Translations under genes and position numbers: made by a program
Shown: piece by piece, positions 1-10,829 of the stretch
How positions within the stretch are numbered: position 1 is the first letter of the stretch
How the letters are laid out: every line of letters starts with the position of its first letter
Source: Blastobasis lacticolella
Lineage: Eukaryota > Arthropoda > Insecta > Lepidoptera > Blastobasidae
Assembly: GCA_905147135.1 (NCBI GenBank)
Contig: LR990059.1
Location: 12,733,001 to 12,797,000, forward strand
Direction of reading: 5' to 3'
Length of the DNA: 64,000 nucleotides
The notes under the pieces: generated by a model
The model's database searches: none
Told to the model about the DNA's origin: nothing
Seen by the model: the letters and a program-made list of their open reading frames with translations, nothing else

Positions 1-262
1 TTACGCTTTTCCTGGTTATGTACATTAGTAGAACACTAACCGATGCTCTTACGGTGAGGGAAATCATCGTGATAAAGCCTGCACATTCTTTCGATTGAAT
101 TAACCATGAACTAATCTGGTTCCTCTGTCGGGATACGGAGGTCAGATGGCAGTCGCTTTGCTGTTATTCTGCTCTGCCAATTCCTGGATCATGGTCAAGG
201 CGGGCCCCGGGCCCTCGCGCTCGCGAGCACCACCGGGGTATTAACTCCAAGACGATTAATAC
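1..262 (+). repeat. Dispersed repeat family A, copy 1 (cut by window edge)
   Basis: Shares ordered blocks with 2005-2335, 9163-9360 (reverse) and 16470-16650: TTACGGTGAGG, then CCTGCACATTC, a GGTTCC..CTG block, ACGGAGGTCAG, GGATCATGGTCAAGGCGG, CCCTCGCG and a GCGAGAGCAC-like end. No coding capacity. The left end runs off the window. The family looks SINE-like because copy 2 has a tRNA-like head. I recognise its wording from moth genomes but cannot name it. Confidence 0.75.
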
Positions 263-630
263 TCTTCAAACGGTACTATAAATTCGCGACTCAACTCAAA
301 AAATAGTGTCTACGACATCGGTAGTTACCTCTAAGCATGATTACCTGCTGGCTTTTATCGCACCCTGTAGAGCAGAATTGCCTTCGTCGCGGCGCGGGTT
401 GTCGCGGAAAAAAAACGGTAATGGTCGGTCGCGCGGCGGACGCGACGTGACGTCAGAGGGTACAGTCGCCCGCGCGGGTGCGAACAATGCGCCGCCAAAA
501 ATTTAAATCATCGCGACTGTTGCGAGCTACGTTCGAACGGTTGTTCAAATGTCGATGGATATATTGGTAAGAGTGGATGTTGGCGCTGAAGTTTGTTAAC
601 TTAATCCCATATTCGTTGCTCTCCGTCTTT
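263..630. other. No gene seen; mildly CpG-rich 370-490
   Basis: Unique-looking sequence. The open frame at 306-506 is a by-product of CpG-rich sequence with low-complexity Arg/Gly content and no recognisable domain. Confidence 0.5.
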
Positions 631-735
631 CATCATCATCAGTGCAGGACTTAGGGCCTCTCCTACGATAGGGGAGGTTATTGCCATAATCTCCACGCTT
701 GGCGGGTTGGAGATCGCAGTGTTATAAATACAACA
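631..735 (-). mobile_element. LINE 3' end relic
   Basis: Read on the minus strand it runs CTGCGATCTCCAACCCGCC, then GCGTGGAGATTATGGCAA, then a GGAGAGGCCCTAAGTCC-like block and a (GATGAT) tail at 631-640. This is the usual ending of a lepidopteran RTE-like LINE 3' UTR. No intact coding sequence remains. Confidence 0.6.
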
Positions 736-2004
736 ATGAAAAACGCTGCTGTCCATTTTCCAGCCTACGGAGACTCTAGATCTTTTGCCTCTAAAACATT
801 AGTCGCCTTGTACGACGCCCACTAGTGTAACGGGGTTGGTGCTATTCCAATCTGCCGGACACCAGACGGCCATTCTCTGCGTCTTTACCGTTTCCTTAAA
901 ACCGAACGAGTTACTTAATATAATTAGTTTAGAAGGCGAGATATTAAATGTGTATTTGCCTCATTTCCACTTTAAAGTAGCCTTTCGTAGGATCGTAGGA
1001 AGTTGTGTTCTCCGCTGTAGTCTCAGGTAGGGCGGCGCGAGTTCCGGTTTTAAAACCATCATAATGTGAAACTTTAATGGCGTCGATTGTTCATCAGGGC
1101 GCGTCAAGGTTGCGGGTGAGCCCGGAATGATGTTGTTGCGGCCCAGGTATAAGAGTGAAGGGTTCGTTGTTATCGAATTGTTGTGGGGATGGAAATGATT
1201 TATCGTATTGTGAATTTCAAGTGAATTTCAATTTCAACGTTTTTTGAATAATTACCCAATTTTGTTAGTTATACTACTACACTACACTACTTTTTGTCAT
1301 TCGCACGGTTCTTCAGTGTATTTGACATTGGCACTCCCCCGCGGTTTTCGACCGCGCGCAGTTCGGATCTCTATAAACATTTTACTGTTCTAGAACCCAT
1401 ATTATTTTTACGGCTTATGTTTTGAGAATAATTTAGCTTCCGATTAGTGTAACGGTTTTCGAATTCGGTTCAGTAGTTTCAGAGATTACCCTGAACATAC
1501 AAACTCCCAACCATACAAACTTTACCTCTTCATAATATTTGTATAGATAGTATAGACTGGGCTACACCGAAATCTGCTTTCAATTATGTTTTTGAAGCAA
1601 CATTGCTGTCACAAATAGAACAAGCGTAAAAAACGTGGTTTCGAGTCAATTTGTTTTAAATTTTCCCGCGTCCGACCAAACTGTTATTATTCGTAAACAA
1701 AACATCGCTATTATTTTTTTGCAACAATGTTAAATTACCTGTGTGGTAACCTGTTTATTGACAACGTGTTTGTAGAGTTGTAGAGAAAGGGAAACAGTAA
1801 CCGACTCTCCATTGCCTTCAGGTAGTAATGAGCTGGCTGGGACGCGGCGCCGTGGCCTGTTATTGAGAGAACAATTACATTCAATATCGGACGAACGGGA
1901 GAGCACGCCGCGGACGGAAAATGTAGAGACGCCAGTAGGTAGAGTCGCTAAGAGAAGCTTTAGAATTTAAGTAGCTCTACATTTGAGCTCAATATTTTGC
2001 AAGG
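736..2004. other. No gene seen
   Basis: AT-rich sequence with scattered stops on both strands. A small frame at 836-1030 has no recognisable domain. CpG-rich bits occur near 1340-1360 and 1840-1930, the latter around GACGCGGCGCCG. No repeat family recognised. Confidence 0.5.
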
Positions 2005-2335
2005 GCGTTGGTGGACAAGCGGTTAGGGTATCCGACTCATAAGCGACTGGTATCGGGTTAGAATCTTTTTGAATGACTCTTTTCTGAGTTGTACATTAGT
2101 TAATTTCTAGTAATTAGGTAAATTTTAGCTAATCTTACGGTGAGGTAAGACATCGTGATGAAACCTGCACATTCAGGTGACTGAATGGTTCCCCTGATAG
2201 CATGGTTACAGAGGTCAGAGTCGCTCGTCTTTAATTACCTGAACTGCCAAAATTTGGAGCATGGCCAAGGCGGACCCCAGGCCCTCGTGCGCGAGAGCAC
2301 AACCTTGATAGTACTCAAGTGCACCATGCGTCCGT
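2005..2335 (+). repeat. Dispersed repeat family A, copy 2, with tRNA-like head
   Basis: The head (about 2007-2067) resembles a tRNA: GTGGACAAGCGGTTAGGGT as an A-box-like block and GGTATCGGGTTAGAATC as a B-box-like block. The body follows the order of copy 1 (CTTACGGTGAGG, CCTGCACATTCAG, ACAGAGGTCAG, GAGCATGGCCAAGGCGG, CGCGAGAGCACAAC). This is the most complete copy here and supports a Pol III, SINE-type origin. Confidence 0.75.
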
Positions 2336-2653
2336 CAAAATAATCGAAATTGACCAATCATCGAGCCGTATTGAACGCAGTGCGTTTACTTAGCAGACGA
2401 GCTCTGTAAGAACGCATGGTGATATTATTTGTAAATACGTATCTTATGTCTCTAAGAATCTTTTTTTACTCTACATTGTACGCAGTAATGAAAACCCTGA
2501 GATAAACAATAAACAGAGGCGGTTGTTTATTATTTCAAGCGGTCTCCTCCAAACGTCCTATCTGTTATGTATCTGTTCTAGATAGGTAATCCACATTTAA
2601 AACTCCTTCGAAATATTTTTTCTTTTTCTCGTCGCACTACAGTACTCCTTTAC
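2336..2653. other. No gene seen
   Basis: AT-rich sequence between two repeats; nothing recognised. Confidence 0.5.
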
Positions 2654-2758
2654 TTACTTACTGCGTTGGCTCAGCGACCCAATGTGGATCTTGGCCTCCG
2701 ACACCAGAGACCGCCACTTCCTCCTATCCTCCGCCATCTCCTGCCAATTGAGGCCAGT
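2654..2758 (-). pseudogene. LINE ORF C-terminus (RTE-like), 34 codons plus stop
   Basis: The minus strand has an open frame containing NWQEMAEDRRKWRSLVSEAK followed by IHIGSLSQRSK and a stop. The block E-D-R-x-K-W-R-S-L-V is the familiar C-terminal end of lepidopteran RTE-type endonuclease/reverse transcriptase polyproteins. The AGTAAGTAAGTAAA run at the end is the characteristic tail repeat. Everything upstream (endonuclease, RT) is absent, so this is a 5'-truncated dead copy. Family assignment comes from motif memory, not a search. Confidence 0.75.
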
Positions 2759-2814
2759 ACTCCTTTAAGCCTAATATTTCCTTACCATAACCTTAATAAC
2801 GTTTGATGGATGGC

Positions 2815-3264
2815 ATGGCAGTTCCTGATTATAAGGGGTAAAAAGGGGATCCAAAAACATCCGTTTAAAACTTATATCAGCATCTGCATACACGATTAAC
2901 GCAAACCCCATGCGACACATAGTTCCTATGTTGCCAGTAGCATATTTAAACGCTGGCTAGTTCAGTTCGAGTCGGCAAAGCGCGGGTGGGACTAAATATT
3001 TGCCAGTGGGTTGCGCAAGCCCAAGCCCTTAATCATGAATGACGAATGAAATGGCAGTCCCTGACAATCAAAGGTAAAAAGGAGAAACCAAAAATATCCG
3101 TTTAAAACTTCATCTGCATACACAATTAACGCCAACCCCATGCGACACATAGTTCCAGTAACCATTTTGCCAGTAGCACATTTAAACGCTAGCTAGTCCA
3201 GTTCTAGTCGGCAAAGCGCGGGTGGGACTAAATATCTGCCGGTGGGTTGCGCAAGCCCAAGCCC
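2815..3264 (+). repeat. Two-unit direct tandem duplication, period 236 bp
   Basis: Unit 1 is 2815-3028 and unit 2 is 3051-3264; matched landmarks at both ends are exactly 236 bp apart. Shared blocks include ATCCGTTTAAAACTT, CCCCATGCGACACATAG, GCCAGTAGCA, ATTTAAACGCT and a nearly unchanged end holding GGCAAAGCGCGGGTGGGAC and GGGTTGCGCAAGCCCAAG. Small indels and substitutions show the duplication is not recent. There is no coding frame and no TE signature. Unit 2 runs straight into CpG-rich sequence. Confidence 0.9.
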
Positions 3265-3660
3265 TCGCGGTCCGCGGCCGGCGCGCCGTTTGCAACGCAT
3301 CAGTGGTTCAAACTGCATTGCAGTTGAGGTTTTTATGCTTAGAGCGTGTTACGACGGCGACTGCGGCTGTGTAGGTGCGGAGTTTGCTTTCGGATCGGTG
3401 GGATGGGTCGCTTGGAGCTGTTAGCTAGATAAACTAACTTACATTGAAAGAAAAAGGATTTACTCAGACAGTTTCAGATGTTTGACAGATATGCCTTAAG
3501 CGCTTCACTTAAAATCGCAAGAATCGTTATATGGAGGTCTAAAAAGCTAATGTTACCTTAGCTTTTTATACTAGGTATGATCCATATTCATTAGTCACAA
3601 ACTTATCTACAGCGTCGCTGTTGTTGACATTGACATGACAATTGAAAATGCTATCACTTA
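3265..3660. other. No gene seen; CpG-rich start
   Basis: 3262-3420 is moderately CpG-rich (GGTCCGCGGCCGGCGCGCC at the start), then AT-rich. The frame at 3242-3424 spans the duplication edge and is probably not coding. Confidence 0.4.
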
Positions 3661-3712
3661 GTTCCAGCATTGGCCACCGGATCAGATAAGTTTGTGGCAC
3701 TCTAATATGAAT
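3661..3712 (+). repeat. Short dispersed repeat shared with 61234-61280
   Basis: TTCCAGCATTGGCCACCGG, then ATCAGAT, then GGCACTC aligns with TTCCAGTTTTGGCCTCCGG, ATCAGAT and GGCACTC in the same order near 61235. Probably remnants of one unnamed interspersed element. Confidence 0.5.
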
Positions 3713-4555
3713 CATAATATGAAACGCTAATGTTTCCTTTTTATACCCTGTTTGAAATTTGGTGTTGCGATTTCGGTCGTATCCATCCAAATCACAAGCT
3801 TTTATTGTAGAAAACTCGGGCCATATGTTTTTTTATTCCGCCACACGTTGTCGTTTTCCCTAAATTATGCAAGTGTACGTGTAGTTGTGGAGTGAAGAAT
3901 GTTAATTGGTCTCCAAATCGAGCTTTGTCAGAAGGAATGCGCCTATCGTCGCAGCCGCGGTCCGGTAGCGTGTTCCTAGCGTCGTGGCGGCGGCGCGGCG
4001 TTTACCGCTGGGCGCGCTGTGTCGATGATTGACTGCCGTAGGCTGGGAGCTCGTGGCTCGGAAATTGGGTGTCATTTTGTTGGTTGTTTGTGGGGTTAGG
4101 ATGCCTGTCGAAGTTGGTGCGTACGATTTGATTTGAATTGAACCTAAGTGTTGGTGAAGTTGTTAATATTTCGCTAAATCGCTTATTTCTTGACAATAAT
4201 TGATGTCTCACTTGCGGTAGATTTGCGTAAATAATAAAGAGCACTAATAAATACGTTATTATACCTCGTGGTTTATCTACCTGGTACCTACTGGTATACC
4301 GTAATTTGACAAGTAGACCAAATCGATAGAACCACGGGTAAAAATTATACAGTAAACGTCTATGTAATAATGAATGATATCCACATTGATAACAAATCAT
4401 AAGCTAAATCTAACCTTTAACATCACTAATCATAACTAGTAATGGCAATTACTTACTGACAAGGGCGTAACTAAAAAATAAATGAAGTGGGCTTAATACA
4501 TAATATCGTAAATATTCAATCGTGAAATTTTTGCACGATATTGTTTGCTACTTTC
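3713..4555. other. No gene recognised; a 132-codon minus-strand frame is present
   Basis: The minus-strand frame at 4002-4400 is open for 132 codons with fairly ordinary amino-acid composition, but shows no domain, signal or splice context I recognise. It ends in CpG-rich DNA at 3950-4020, which favours chance openness. The rest is AT-rich. Confidence 0.4.
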
Positions 4556-4790
4556 TCCCGTACTATCGCCATCGCGCGGTGCGCCCGCGCAGCTCCACTA
4601 ATGGCGGGTGGGCGCGGGCCGGGGGGCGGGGGAGGGGGCGCCCACCGCGAGACGCGCAAAATGTAAATGCGACCCGCGGCCAACGTTTTTTGCGGCGCCA
4701 CGTCTCGTCTAGATGTTTCGGAGGTTGGAACGGATTCCGTGGCAAATGTGCCGCGGATATCGTGCGGCGTACTGCGGGTGTTTGGTTTGA
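4556..4790. promoter_or_regulatory. CpG-rich patch with TAATGGCGG core
   Basis: Sharp rise in C+G and CpG against AT-rich flanks. It contains ACTAATGGCGGGTGGGCGCG at 4596-4615 and CGCGGCCAACGTTTTTTGCG. Open frames on both strands are typical of stop-poor CpG-rich DNA. A regulatory role is inference from composition and the GCCAT-type core. Confidence 0.35.
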
Positions 4791-6340
4791 TTAGGGTTTA
4801 CTTTCGCTGTGACATAGACGTAGACATGGATTTTAATTAGCAATTACTACAATTATATAAAACAAGTTGTAACAATATCAACAATTATTTATAGGTATAA
4901 TATATTAAAACTAGGGTACATTCAATTAAAATTTATGGTAAATATCGTAGTGTCATGCCAAATTAGAACACAGCTCAGCATAAGCTCTCAAATTCGTCAT
5001 TTTTTAGACAAAAATCTGTATAAACCGTCACTCAAATCGATCTTCAACATTATACGATTGTCGAGAATAGTTGAGAAACTGTTCTTGACTGCTATAGACA
5101 TTTCAGTGTCATTGCTAATGGAGATTTGTGGGTAGAATTTAAGATGTCACAGTGCGAGAGTAGACCCCTAGGTATATTACGTGGGGGTGCCATACGGTTG
5201 TGCACTGCTGGATCGTTCGTGGCTAGACGGTGCCGTGTTTGAAGACGGTGTACCTAAGTAGACATGTATTCGTACACATGACTAAAACTTACCGGTAATC
5301 TACGGCACCGGTACGATCTAAGCCATTGTACAATTTACTAGTGGACCCGGCGCGACACCTACTTTACACTCAATCAAATCCGTTGCGTAGTTTAAAAGTT
5401 CTCAGCGTACATAGATACATAGAGACAGATGGCGGGAAGCGACGTTGTTTTATACTATCTATAGATGAGAACCAGTTGTTTAAGTTCATTTACTCCATTC
5501 ACATTTTTATGACAAGATTGCTCATTAATTGCAAAAATATTGATAAGTCCTTTTAGTTCACGGTCATATCGACAATACTTGACAACGATACCTGGGGCTG
5601 CAGTCTCGACATTGATAGCAATAGCGTCGTTAAGTAACGTTCATTTATAATTACCGAAAATATTCGATTTTATTAGATAATACCTAGCGATCGTTAGCTC
5701 AAATGCAAGTCTCTATTTTAAAGATAACGTGCAAAATCTAAAAGTAGGCCAAAAAAAACCGTATTTATAGTACCGTCCTTCCACGAAGAAATGATGCCAC
5801 TTAAAACATATCTCTGAAGTTTATGACAGTTATACATTTTTTTATCAATTCGAATAGTTCACAGTAAAAATTTGTAAGAAACTACCTGAAGCTATTTTTT
5901 TGTTTAATTTTGAATTTACTTTAAGCGTTTTAAGAAGAAAATCCCTGAAATAGTTACTAATCAAGGAAAATAAAAAATTATAAATTTGTAATACGTATTT
6001 GTTTATTTGTCAATTCATAATATTGTCAACGTCAAAGACGTACTCTGTGAAACGACTTGGTAACCATTTATTGTATGTAGCTTTGCGGGCTGTTTAATTT
6101 GAACGATATATCTACCGTAGAATCGTTATTTTGACAGCTTAATTCATAAAGTTACCTATCTTTATCGGTAGCGAAGCAAAGCTTTTGCTATTAGTAAAAT
6201 GTTTGACAGAAAAAGAAATGGCGACAGGCCCCTTAATTGCTAACAATCATTCGTTCAAACCAATTACGACGAACCGTAATCAGCACGAGTAAGAAACATT
6301 CCTCGATTTCGTAAGACATGACTACCTAAGTAGTGGCCGT
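4791..6340. other. AT-rich, no gene seen
   Basis: Long AT-rich stretch. Small frames at 4935-5135 and 5326-5556 show no recognisable domain. Confidence 0.6.
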
Positions 6341-6344
6341 GCGC

Positions 6345-6460
6345 ATGTCTCCGGACGTGCATTATCAGGGGTGGCGGCGGGTTTTTGCGGCTGCGGCGGC
6401 TGCGTGAGGCCCCGCCGGCGCTATCGGGTGGACCTACGCGGCAGTAACAGGGTTCCATGC
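6345..6460. promoter_or_regulatory. CpG-rich patch
   Basis: GGGTGGCGGCGGG..GCGGCTGCGGCGGC and GAGGCCCCGCCGGCGC in AT-rich surroundings. No coding evidence. Confidence 0.25.
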
Positions 6461-6829
6461 GGCATTAGATAGATGAACAGATTGCATAAATACAGAATAT
6501 AGTCGGCACATATAGGTAGCAACAGAGAAAACAACAAGCGATTTCTTCCAAGCAACCTTTGGGTAGCGAACCATCAATAGGGACATAGGATAGGTATAGA
6601 AACAGAGAGCAAGCCCGGATTAGATTTCGGTAACGACTAAAAGGTTACTTAAGGTTAAAACATTTTTATTAGGTGGTAGGCCTTTTGATATCAAGAGGAC
6701 TAATAGTGACTACAAATTTAGTCTATGTACTTATTTGTGCTCAATCACAGTGTCTTGTAAGTAAACAAGATTCCGCAAACCGTGACGTGGACAACCAACT
6801 ATGTAGCATAGCATTCTAGTCGAACGGAA
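6461..6829. other. No gene seen
   Basis: AT-rich spacer without recognised repeats. Confidence 0.55.
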
Positions 6830-7010
6830 CCCCAGCCGCGGCGCACCGTCACCGCGCCTCGGCCTCGCATAATGGCCGCGCGAACGCACAATCGGAGATA
6901 TTCGTGGGAACAGTTCCTAGAAAAGGGTTTGGCGTACGTGCGCCGGCGACGCTGCACGAAAAAAACCGAACATTTCCCCCGCGCGCATTTCCCCCCGCGC
7001 GCGATATATA
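6830..7010. promoter_or_regulatory. CpG-rich patch with ATAATGGCCGCGCG core
   Basis: Contains CCAGCCGCGGCGCACCG, CATAATGGCCGCGCG (core at 6870-6881) and two CCCCGCGCGC runs near 6978-7001. Same architecture as 4556-4790 and 25400-25600. Confidence 0.35.
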
Positions 7011-7925
7011 CTCACCATAATTGAAACCCTTATCATCTATTGTCAGTACAACGGCCTGCCCTTGTAACGAGAAACGTCTCGCAAAAAATAGGCACATTAT
7101 TAGCCAACCAATCCGGCATTAAAAAGTCGTCTGAAAGTTTTAACTAGTCTGTTACAATGGAGTTTGGCGCGCTTGAAAACTGTATGCATACGTAATTCAG
7201 TTGTTGCGATCGGTGTTGATGTAGCTATCTGGCGTGATTAGAAACGTGGTAGATACTTATTGCGGACTCCGTTTCTACTCGGAGGTACTCAGTAGGTAGT
7301 GTACTGTTGGGCGATTTAAGCCAACTAGGTAAATGACACTGGATAATTTTGATATCGATATTAACAGGTTCTTAGTTAGATGTAAAGCGGATCTTTTGGG
7401 GTCAAGGAATCGATTAAGGGGCTGCTACATGATTTGTTGATTAAGGTTATTCTGTTGGCAACCTGGGTTTGCAACTGGGTTTGCAACCAGAGCGATCCCA
7501 AGAGAATATCGATTGTATCATACCCGGTAGCAGGTGAAGTTATACCCACATGCTTTTGACATTGGTAAAGCACTAGTTTATATTGATATATATGGTATAA
7601 GAATGCTTTAAAATTGAAATAGGGTACAGTACATTGGCGTACCTTGTTATTATAAAGCTTCGTATTGACTTCGCTTGACATGTCGTAAGATATTGCGCGA
7701 CCTGTCGAGCGATACAATTGCGCTACTTTTTTCTATAGTTGAACGATGTTGCCAGAGTGTTGTGTGGCATCGGGCGACATGTGATTGTGATACGCAACAA
7801 TTGCCCCATACTGAACAACATCATCATCATCCGAGCGGTCAATCTCCGCTTCCCTGCCTCTGCCTTAATACTAGTGGAGTGTTTACTCTGTAGGCCGTTG
7901 GCTCTCGCATCTCACTATATCAATC
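7011..7925. other. No gene seen; short 13-bp direct repeat
   Basis: Mostly AT-rich. CTGGGTTTGCAA occurs twice in tandem near 7465-7490. The minus frame at 7376-7717 (113 codons) has no recognisable domain. Confidence 0.5.
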
Positions 7926-8215
7926 GCACCTTGCACCTCCCGCGGCCCAAAAAAGCGAAGCCCCCTGCACACGAGACTTTAAGCCCACGTGAGGTCCTAG
8001 CGAGACCTCCGCTCGCAAACACGTTATCTGCGCATCGCACCACATCCGCGTTACGTAATGCCGCAGAATACAAATACTCGGTAATGTCTCGCGTACGATA
8101 CGCCGCGAACGCGTTATCAACGGCGAGCGTCCGCGCGTTATCGGCAGGTTTACCTTGCACTTATCTGCGGCGGCGCGGTCACGCACGGTGGCGGCGGTGT
8201 GGGGTTACATGTACC
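7926..8215. promoter_or_regulatory. CpG-rich stretch
   Basis: Open in several frames on both strands (7739-8218 plus; 7915-8160 and 7920-8186 minus) because CpG-rich DNA is stop-poor; none looks like a protein family. CGCGTTA recurs (8035-8140), e.g. ACGCGTTATC and CGCGCGTTATC. Confidence 0.3.
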
Positions 8216-8255
8216 TAGGTTGGGTTTTAGTATAGCCAGTATGGACTGACAACCT

Positions 8256-8488
8256 GACGACCTGAGTGGTTCAGTTGGTTAACATGCCGGTCGCCAAGCA
8301 GAGGTCCCGGGTTCGATTCTCGGCGGAAATTGAAATGATACGTTTTAATTTCTGTTACGGGTCTGGATGTAGTATGTATAATACACATGTTTTAAAAAAA
8401 AGTATATAAGTAGTTTATCAGTTATCTAACTTTGGGGCTAGATGGCGTTGTGTGAATTTGTCCAAGCATATTTATTGATTTATTATTG
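8256..8488 (+). mobile_element. SINE family B, copy 1 (tRNA-derived)
   Basis: The head GACCTGAGTGGTTCAGTTGG..TTAACATGCCGGTCGCC carries an A-box-like TGGTTCAGTTGG and a B-box GGGTTCGATTCTC about 45 bp later. A conserved body follows (TTCTGTTACGGGTCTGG, AAGTATATAAGTAGTTTATC, AGTTATCTAAC, GGGGCTAGATGGCG, GTGAATTTGTCCAAGCAT) with an AT-rich end. Copies lie at 40921-41197 and 61961-62190 on the minus strand. This copy lacks the internal block (CACCCATAACACAAGCTT region) that both others keep. Confidence 0.9.
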
Positions 8489-9162
8489 TATGGTAAAATA
8501 ATGTAAATAATACACCGGGGTCCTGAGACTAGTCAGGATCCGGCGTAAGACTCAGGGCTACCTTGCTTGGCCAACGATATTAGGATAGGCGTTTAGGCAT
8601 ACATGACGAGTGCTGAGTTCGTTATCAAACCTGTTTGTTTTGTTTTGACTGTCATATTGAAAACCTGTCATTCGTTGGGCACTTATCGATGTTTGAATCT
8701 AGGATGGACTCTGTTAACAAACAAGGCGCAACTTGTTCTTTGAATTAAAACAAACTTGGCTCAGGGCATATTAGTATTCACGCATTCAGCTTTGAATACC
8801 CTTCTTACCTTATATTTTTATGAATGACAAGAGAACGGCGTCACAAAACCTAGTATCTCATACAAACTAAAGGGAATGCTGGTTTGTGAACGACAATTTG
8901 CTGATTGCTGATTAGACTCGGAACCAAACACCGAATTGCGACACCGTGCTTTTGAACCATCGGCGGCCATCGAAGCTGTTATTCATACCTATCTTAACGA
9001 ACATCGCCTGCGTCGCCGCGGTGTGCAATTCACTCTGTCAGTATACGTAGTTACTTGTGAGTGAGTTTTGTTTCTTGAATGGATAATTAGGTTGCGTGTG
9101 TGCCCTTTCGCTTTCGCACATGTCTAATTCGTTGCTGTAAATAATCATCTTGGTGTTAATGT
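8489..9162. other. No gene seen; CpG patch 8940-9020 with GGCGGCCAT
   Basis: CATCGGCGGCCATCGAAGC lies at 8959-8977 and GCCTGCGTCGCCGCGG just after 9005. Otherwise AT-rich with no recognised repeat. Confidence 0.4.
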
Positions 9163-9360
9163 GGTGCACGAGGGTCTGAGGTCCGCCTTGACCATGCTCC
9201 AGGATTTGGCAGATCGGATAATTACAGTGGAGCGACAGCCATCTATCCTCCGTGACCCTGTTACCAGGGGAACCTGACCAGATTGGGTGTCACATTCAGT
9301 AGCCTGAATGTGCAGGTTTCATCATGTTTCCTACTAATTACCTAATTAGTATAGCCCAAT
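9163..9360 (-). repeat. Dispersed repeat family A, copy 3
   Basis: Reverse orientation: CGAGGGTCTGAGGTCCGCC, TTGACCATGCTCCAGGA, GCGACAGCCATCT, CTGTTACCAGGGGAACC, GAATGTGCAGGTTTCATCAT, CTAATTACCTAATTAG. It lacks the tRNA-like head. Confidence 0.8.
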
Positions 9361-9770
9361 TCGTTGCTATACGTAGAGTTAATTGATATTGATTTATTTT
9401 ATTGACGGGTAAAAGCCTACTTATGTTACGGAGGACTGGTATACGGATTCAATAGACTGTCTAAAAAGTCAGGCGACTTGGGAAATTGTGAGATTGATCG
9501 AAATGAGCAATTAAGCTAAATTGATTGAATAATGGAGACGTCCGTCCGTATACAAAAAGATATCTAAAAGATCGACATCTTCATTATTCAAAATACTCAC
9601 TTGTTGATTTCGATCAACCGTCCAACTTCCCAAGTCGCTGTTTATTTTTTAGATAGCTTCGTATACCGGAAACTGGGCAACATTTCTGTCGTGTATTTTC
9701 AACCCTGCGATCTTCAGCCCGTATGCCAATCGTGGTGCAGTGATTTCGGCAATGGCCTCCACAAATGGGT
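9361..9770. other. No gene seen
   Basis: AT-rich. The frame at 9601-9798 overlaps the LINE end that follows and is not host coding. Confidence 0.5.
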
Positions 9771-9808
9771 AGGAGGATCAAGTCTAGTGAACTGTTAAGG
9801 GCTGTTGA
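9771..9808 (+). mobile_element. LINE 3' end signature
   Basis: AGTCTAGTGAACTGTTAAGG followed by GCTGTTGAT is a diverged form of the AGCAGTGGACTGTTATGGGC, GCTGATGAT ending seen also near 17308, 57740 and 59078. Confidence 0.5.
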
Positions 9809-9869
9809 TTTTAAGTGATAAAATTACTTTTCTGAAATATTAAGTTAAATTATTATTATAATTGGATGT

Positions 9870-9960
9870 GATGTTTCCGGGTCCTAGTAAGTGGAATAAT
9901 GTGGTCTCTGCCTACCTCTACGGAAAAAAGGCGTGCGTTATCGTTATGTATGTTGGATCG
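9870..9960 (+). pseudogene. LINE-like ORF C-terminus, VVSAYLYGKK type
   Basis: Translation gives KWNNVVSAYLYGKKACVI. The SKWxxVVSAYPxGKK ending is a recurrent lepidopteran repeat protein end; related relics lie at 23871-24059, 40741-40812, 42795-42870 and 52236-52365. No catalytic domain remains. Confidence 0.55.
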
Positions 9961-10114
9961 ATGTGATGTGTATTTTTACAAGTCTCAGTAGCATCCCAAC
10001 CTCTTTTTCTTACGAGAATGTTAGAGCTACTTTATTCAACTTGATTTTGAAACGGACTGGAAACGAGTAGCCATCGCCACCGCACTTTCTTCCCTAGGCC
10101 GACGTTTGAAGCGG

Positions 10115-10580
10115 TGCCGCGGTGGCTGCAATTAAGGCTGCACTGCTCGCTGGCTGGTATTGTGTATCGGCGTGTTTGTCACTCGCACCGCAGGCTTGCA
10201 ATTAGGGTCTGCCTGCCTTGGCCTGCACCAGTGCCGGAGTTAGGTGTCGCTTTCTGTTTTGGTGTGCTGCTGTGTGAGCTCCTAGTGGTTCCTGGTTCCA
10301 TAGGCTGTCAGAGTCGGACATTTGTGTGTATTTCCGCGAATCGGGGGCGATTGATGCTACTTACTCACGCCGCGTGTTTGTCACTGACACCGCAGGTATG
10401 CAATTAGGGTGTGCTCGCTGTGCCTGCCTGGCCAGCGCCAGTGCCGGAGTGAGGAACCGTTTTCTCTTTTGATTTGCTGGTCGCTGGGTGAGCTCCAGGT
10501 GGTCCTTAGGCGGTCAGAGTCGGTCGGTTGTGTGTATTCCCGCGAATCAGGGGCGGTTGTCGCTTAGTTGCGCGGGTCCA
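10115..10580 (+). repeat. Two-unit tandem duplication, period about 202-206 bp, plus partial third
   Basis: Unit 1 (about 10171-10372) and unit 2 (about 10373-10577) share, in order, CGTGTTTGTCACT, CACCGCAGG, TGCAATTAGGGT, CAGTGCCGGAGT, TGTGAGCTCC or GGTGAGCTCC, GTCAGAGTCGG, TGTGTGTATT and CCGCGAATC. Upstream GCAATTAAGGCTGC near 10128 looks like part of a third unit. The frames at 10114-10407 and 10488-10676 ride on it and lack coding signatures. No TE signature. Confidence 0.85.
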
Positions 10581-10829
10581 GTCGGCTGCATTTGGCTGCG
10601 ACTTGAGTTGGACTCTACAATAAAATCTAAAAGTAGGTACCTATATGGACGTGTTAAACACGTTCTGGAAATGTAGAGCCAATCTCTATGTTGCTCTAGC
10701 TATATGTAACTCCGCGGGTCTCTATGTAGAGTGTGCAGAGCCCGCATTGTTAGCGGCCGTAGCGCCGCCGGTCCTGTTGGCAGCGCTGCCGGCTTATCTG
10801 TGCACGTGTTTGTTTGTAAACGTGTGCTT

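Noticed and set aside
2007..2067. A functional tRNA gene
   Set aside because: tRNA-like only; the B box is degraded (GGGTTAGAATC) and the unit is joined to repeat family A.
7739..8218. 159-codon frame, the longest in the window
   Set aside because: Crosses from AT-rich into CpG-rich DNA with no domain, no splice context and opposing open frames.
8256..8330. A functional tRNA gene
   Set aside because: A- and B-box blocks are present but there is no paired acceptor stem, and the unit continues into a SINE body with two other copies in the window.
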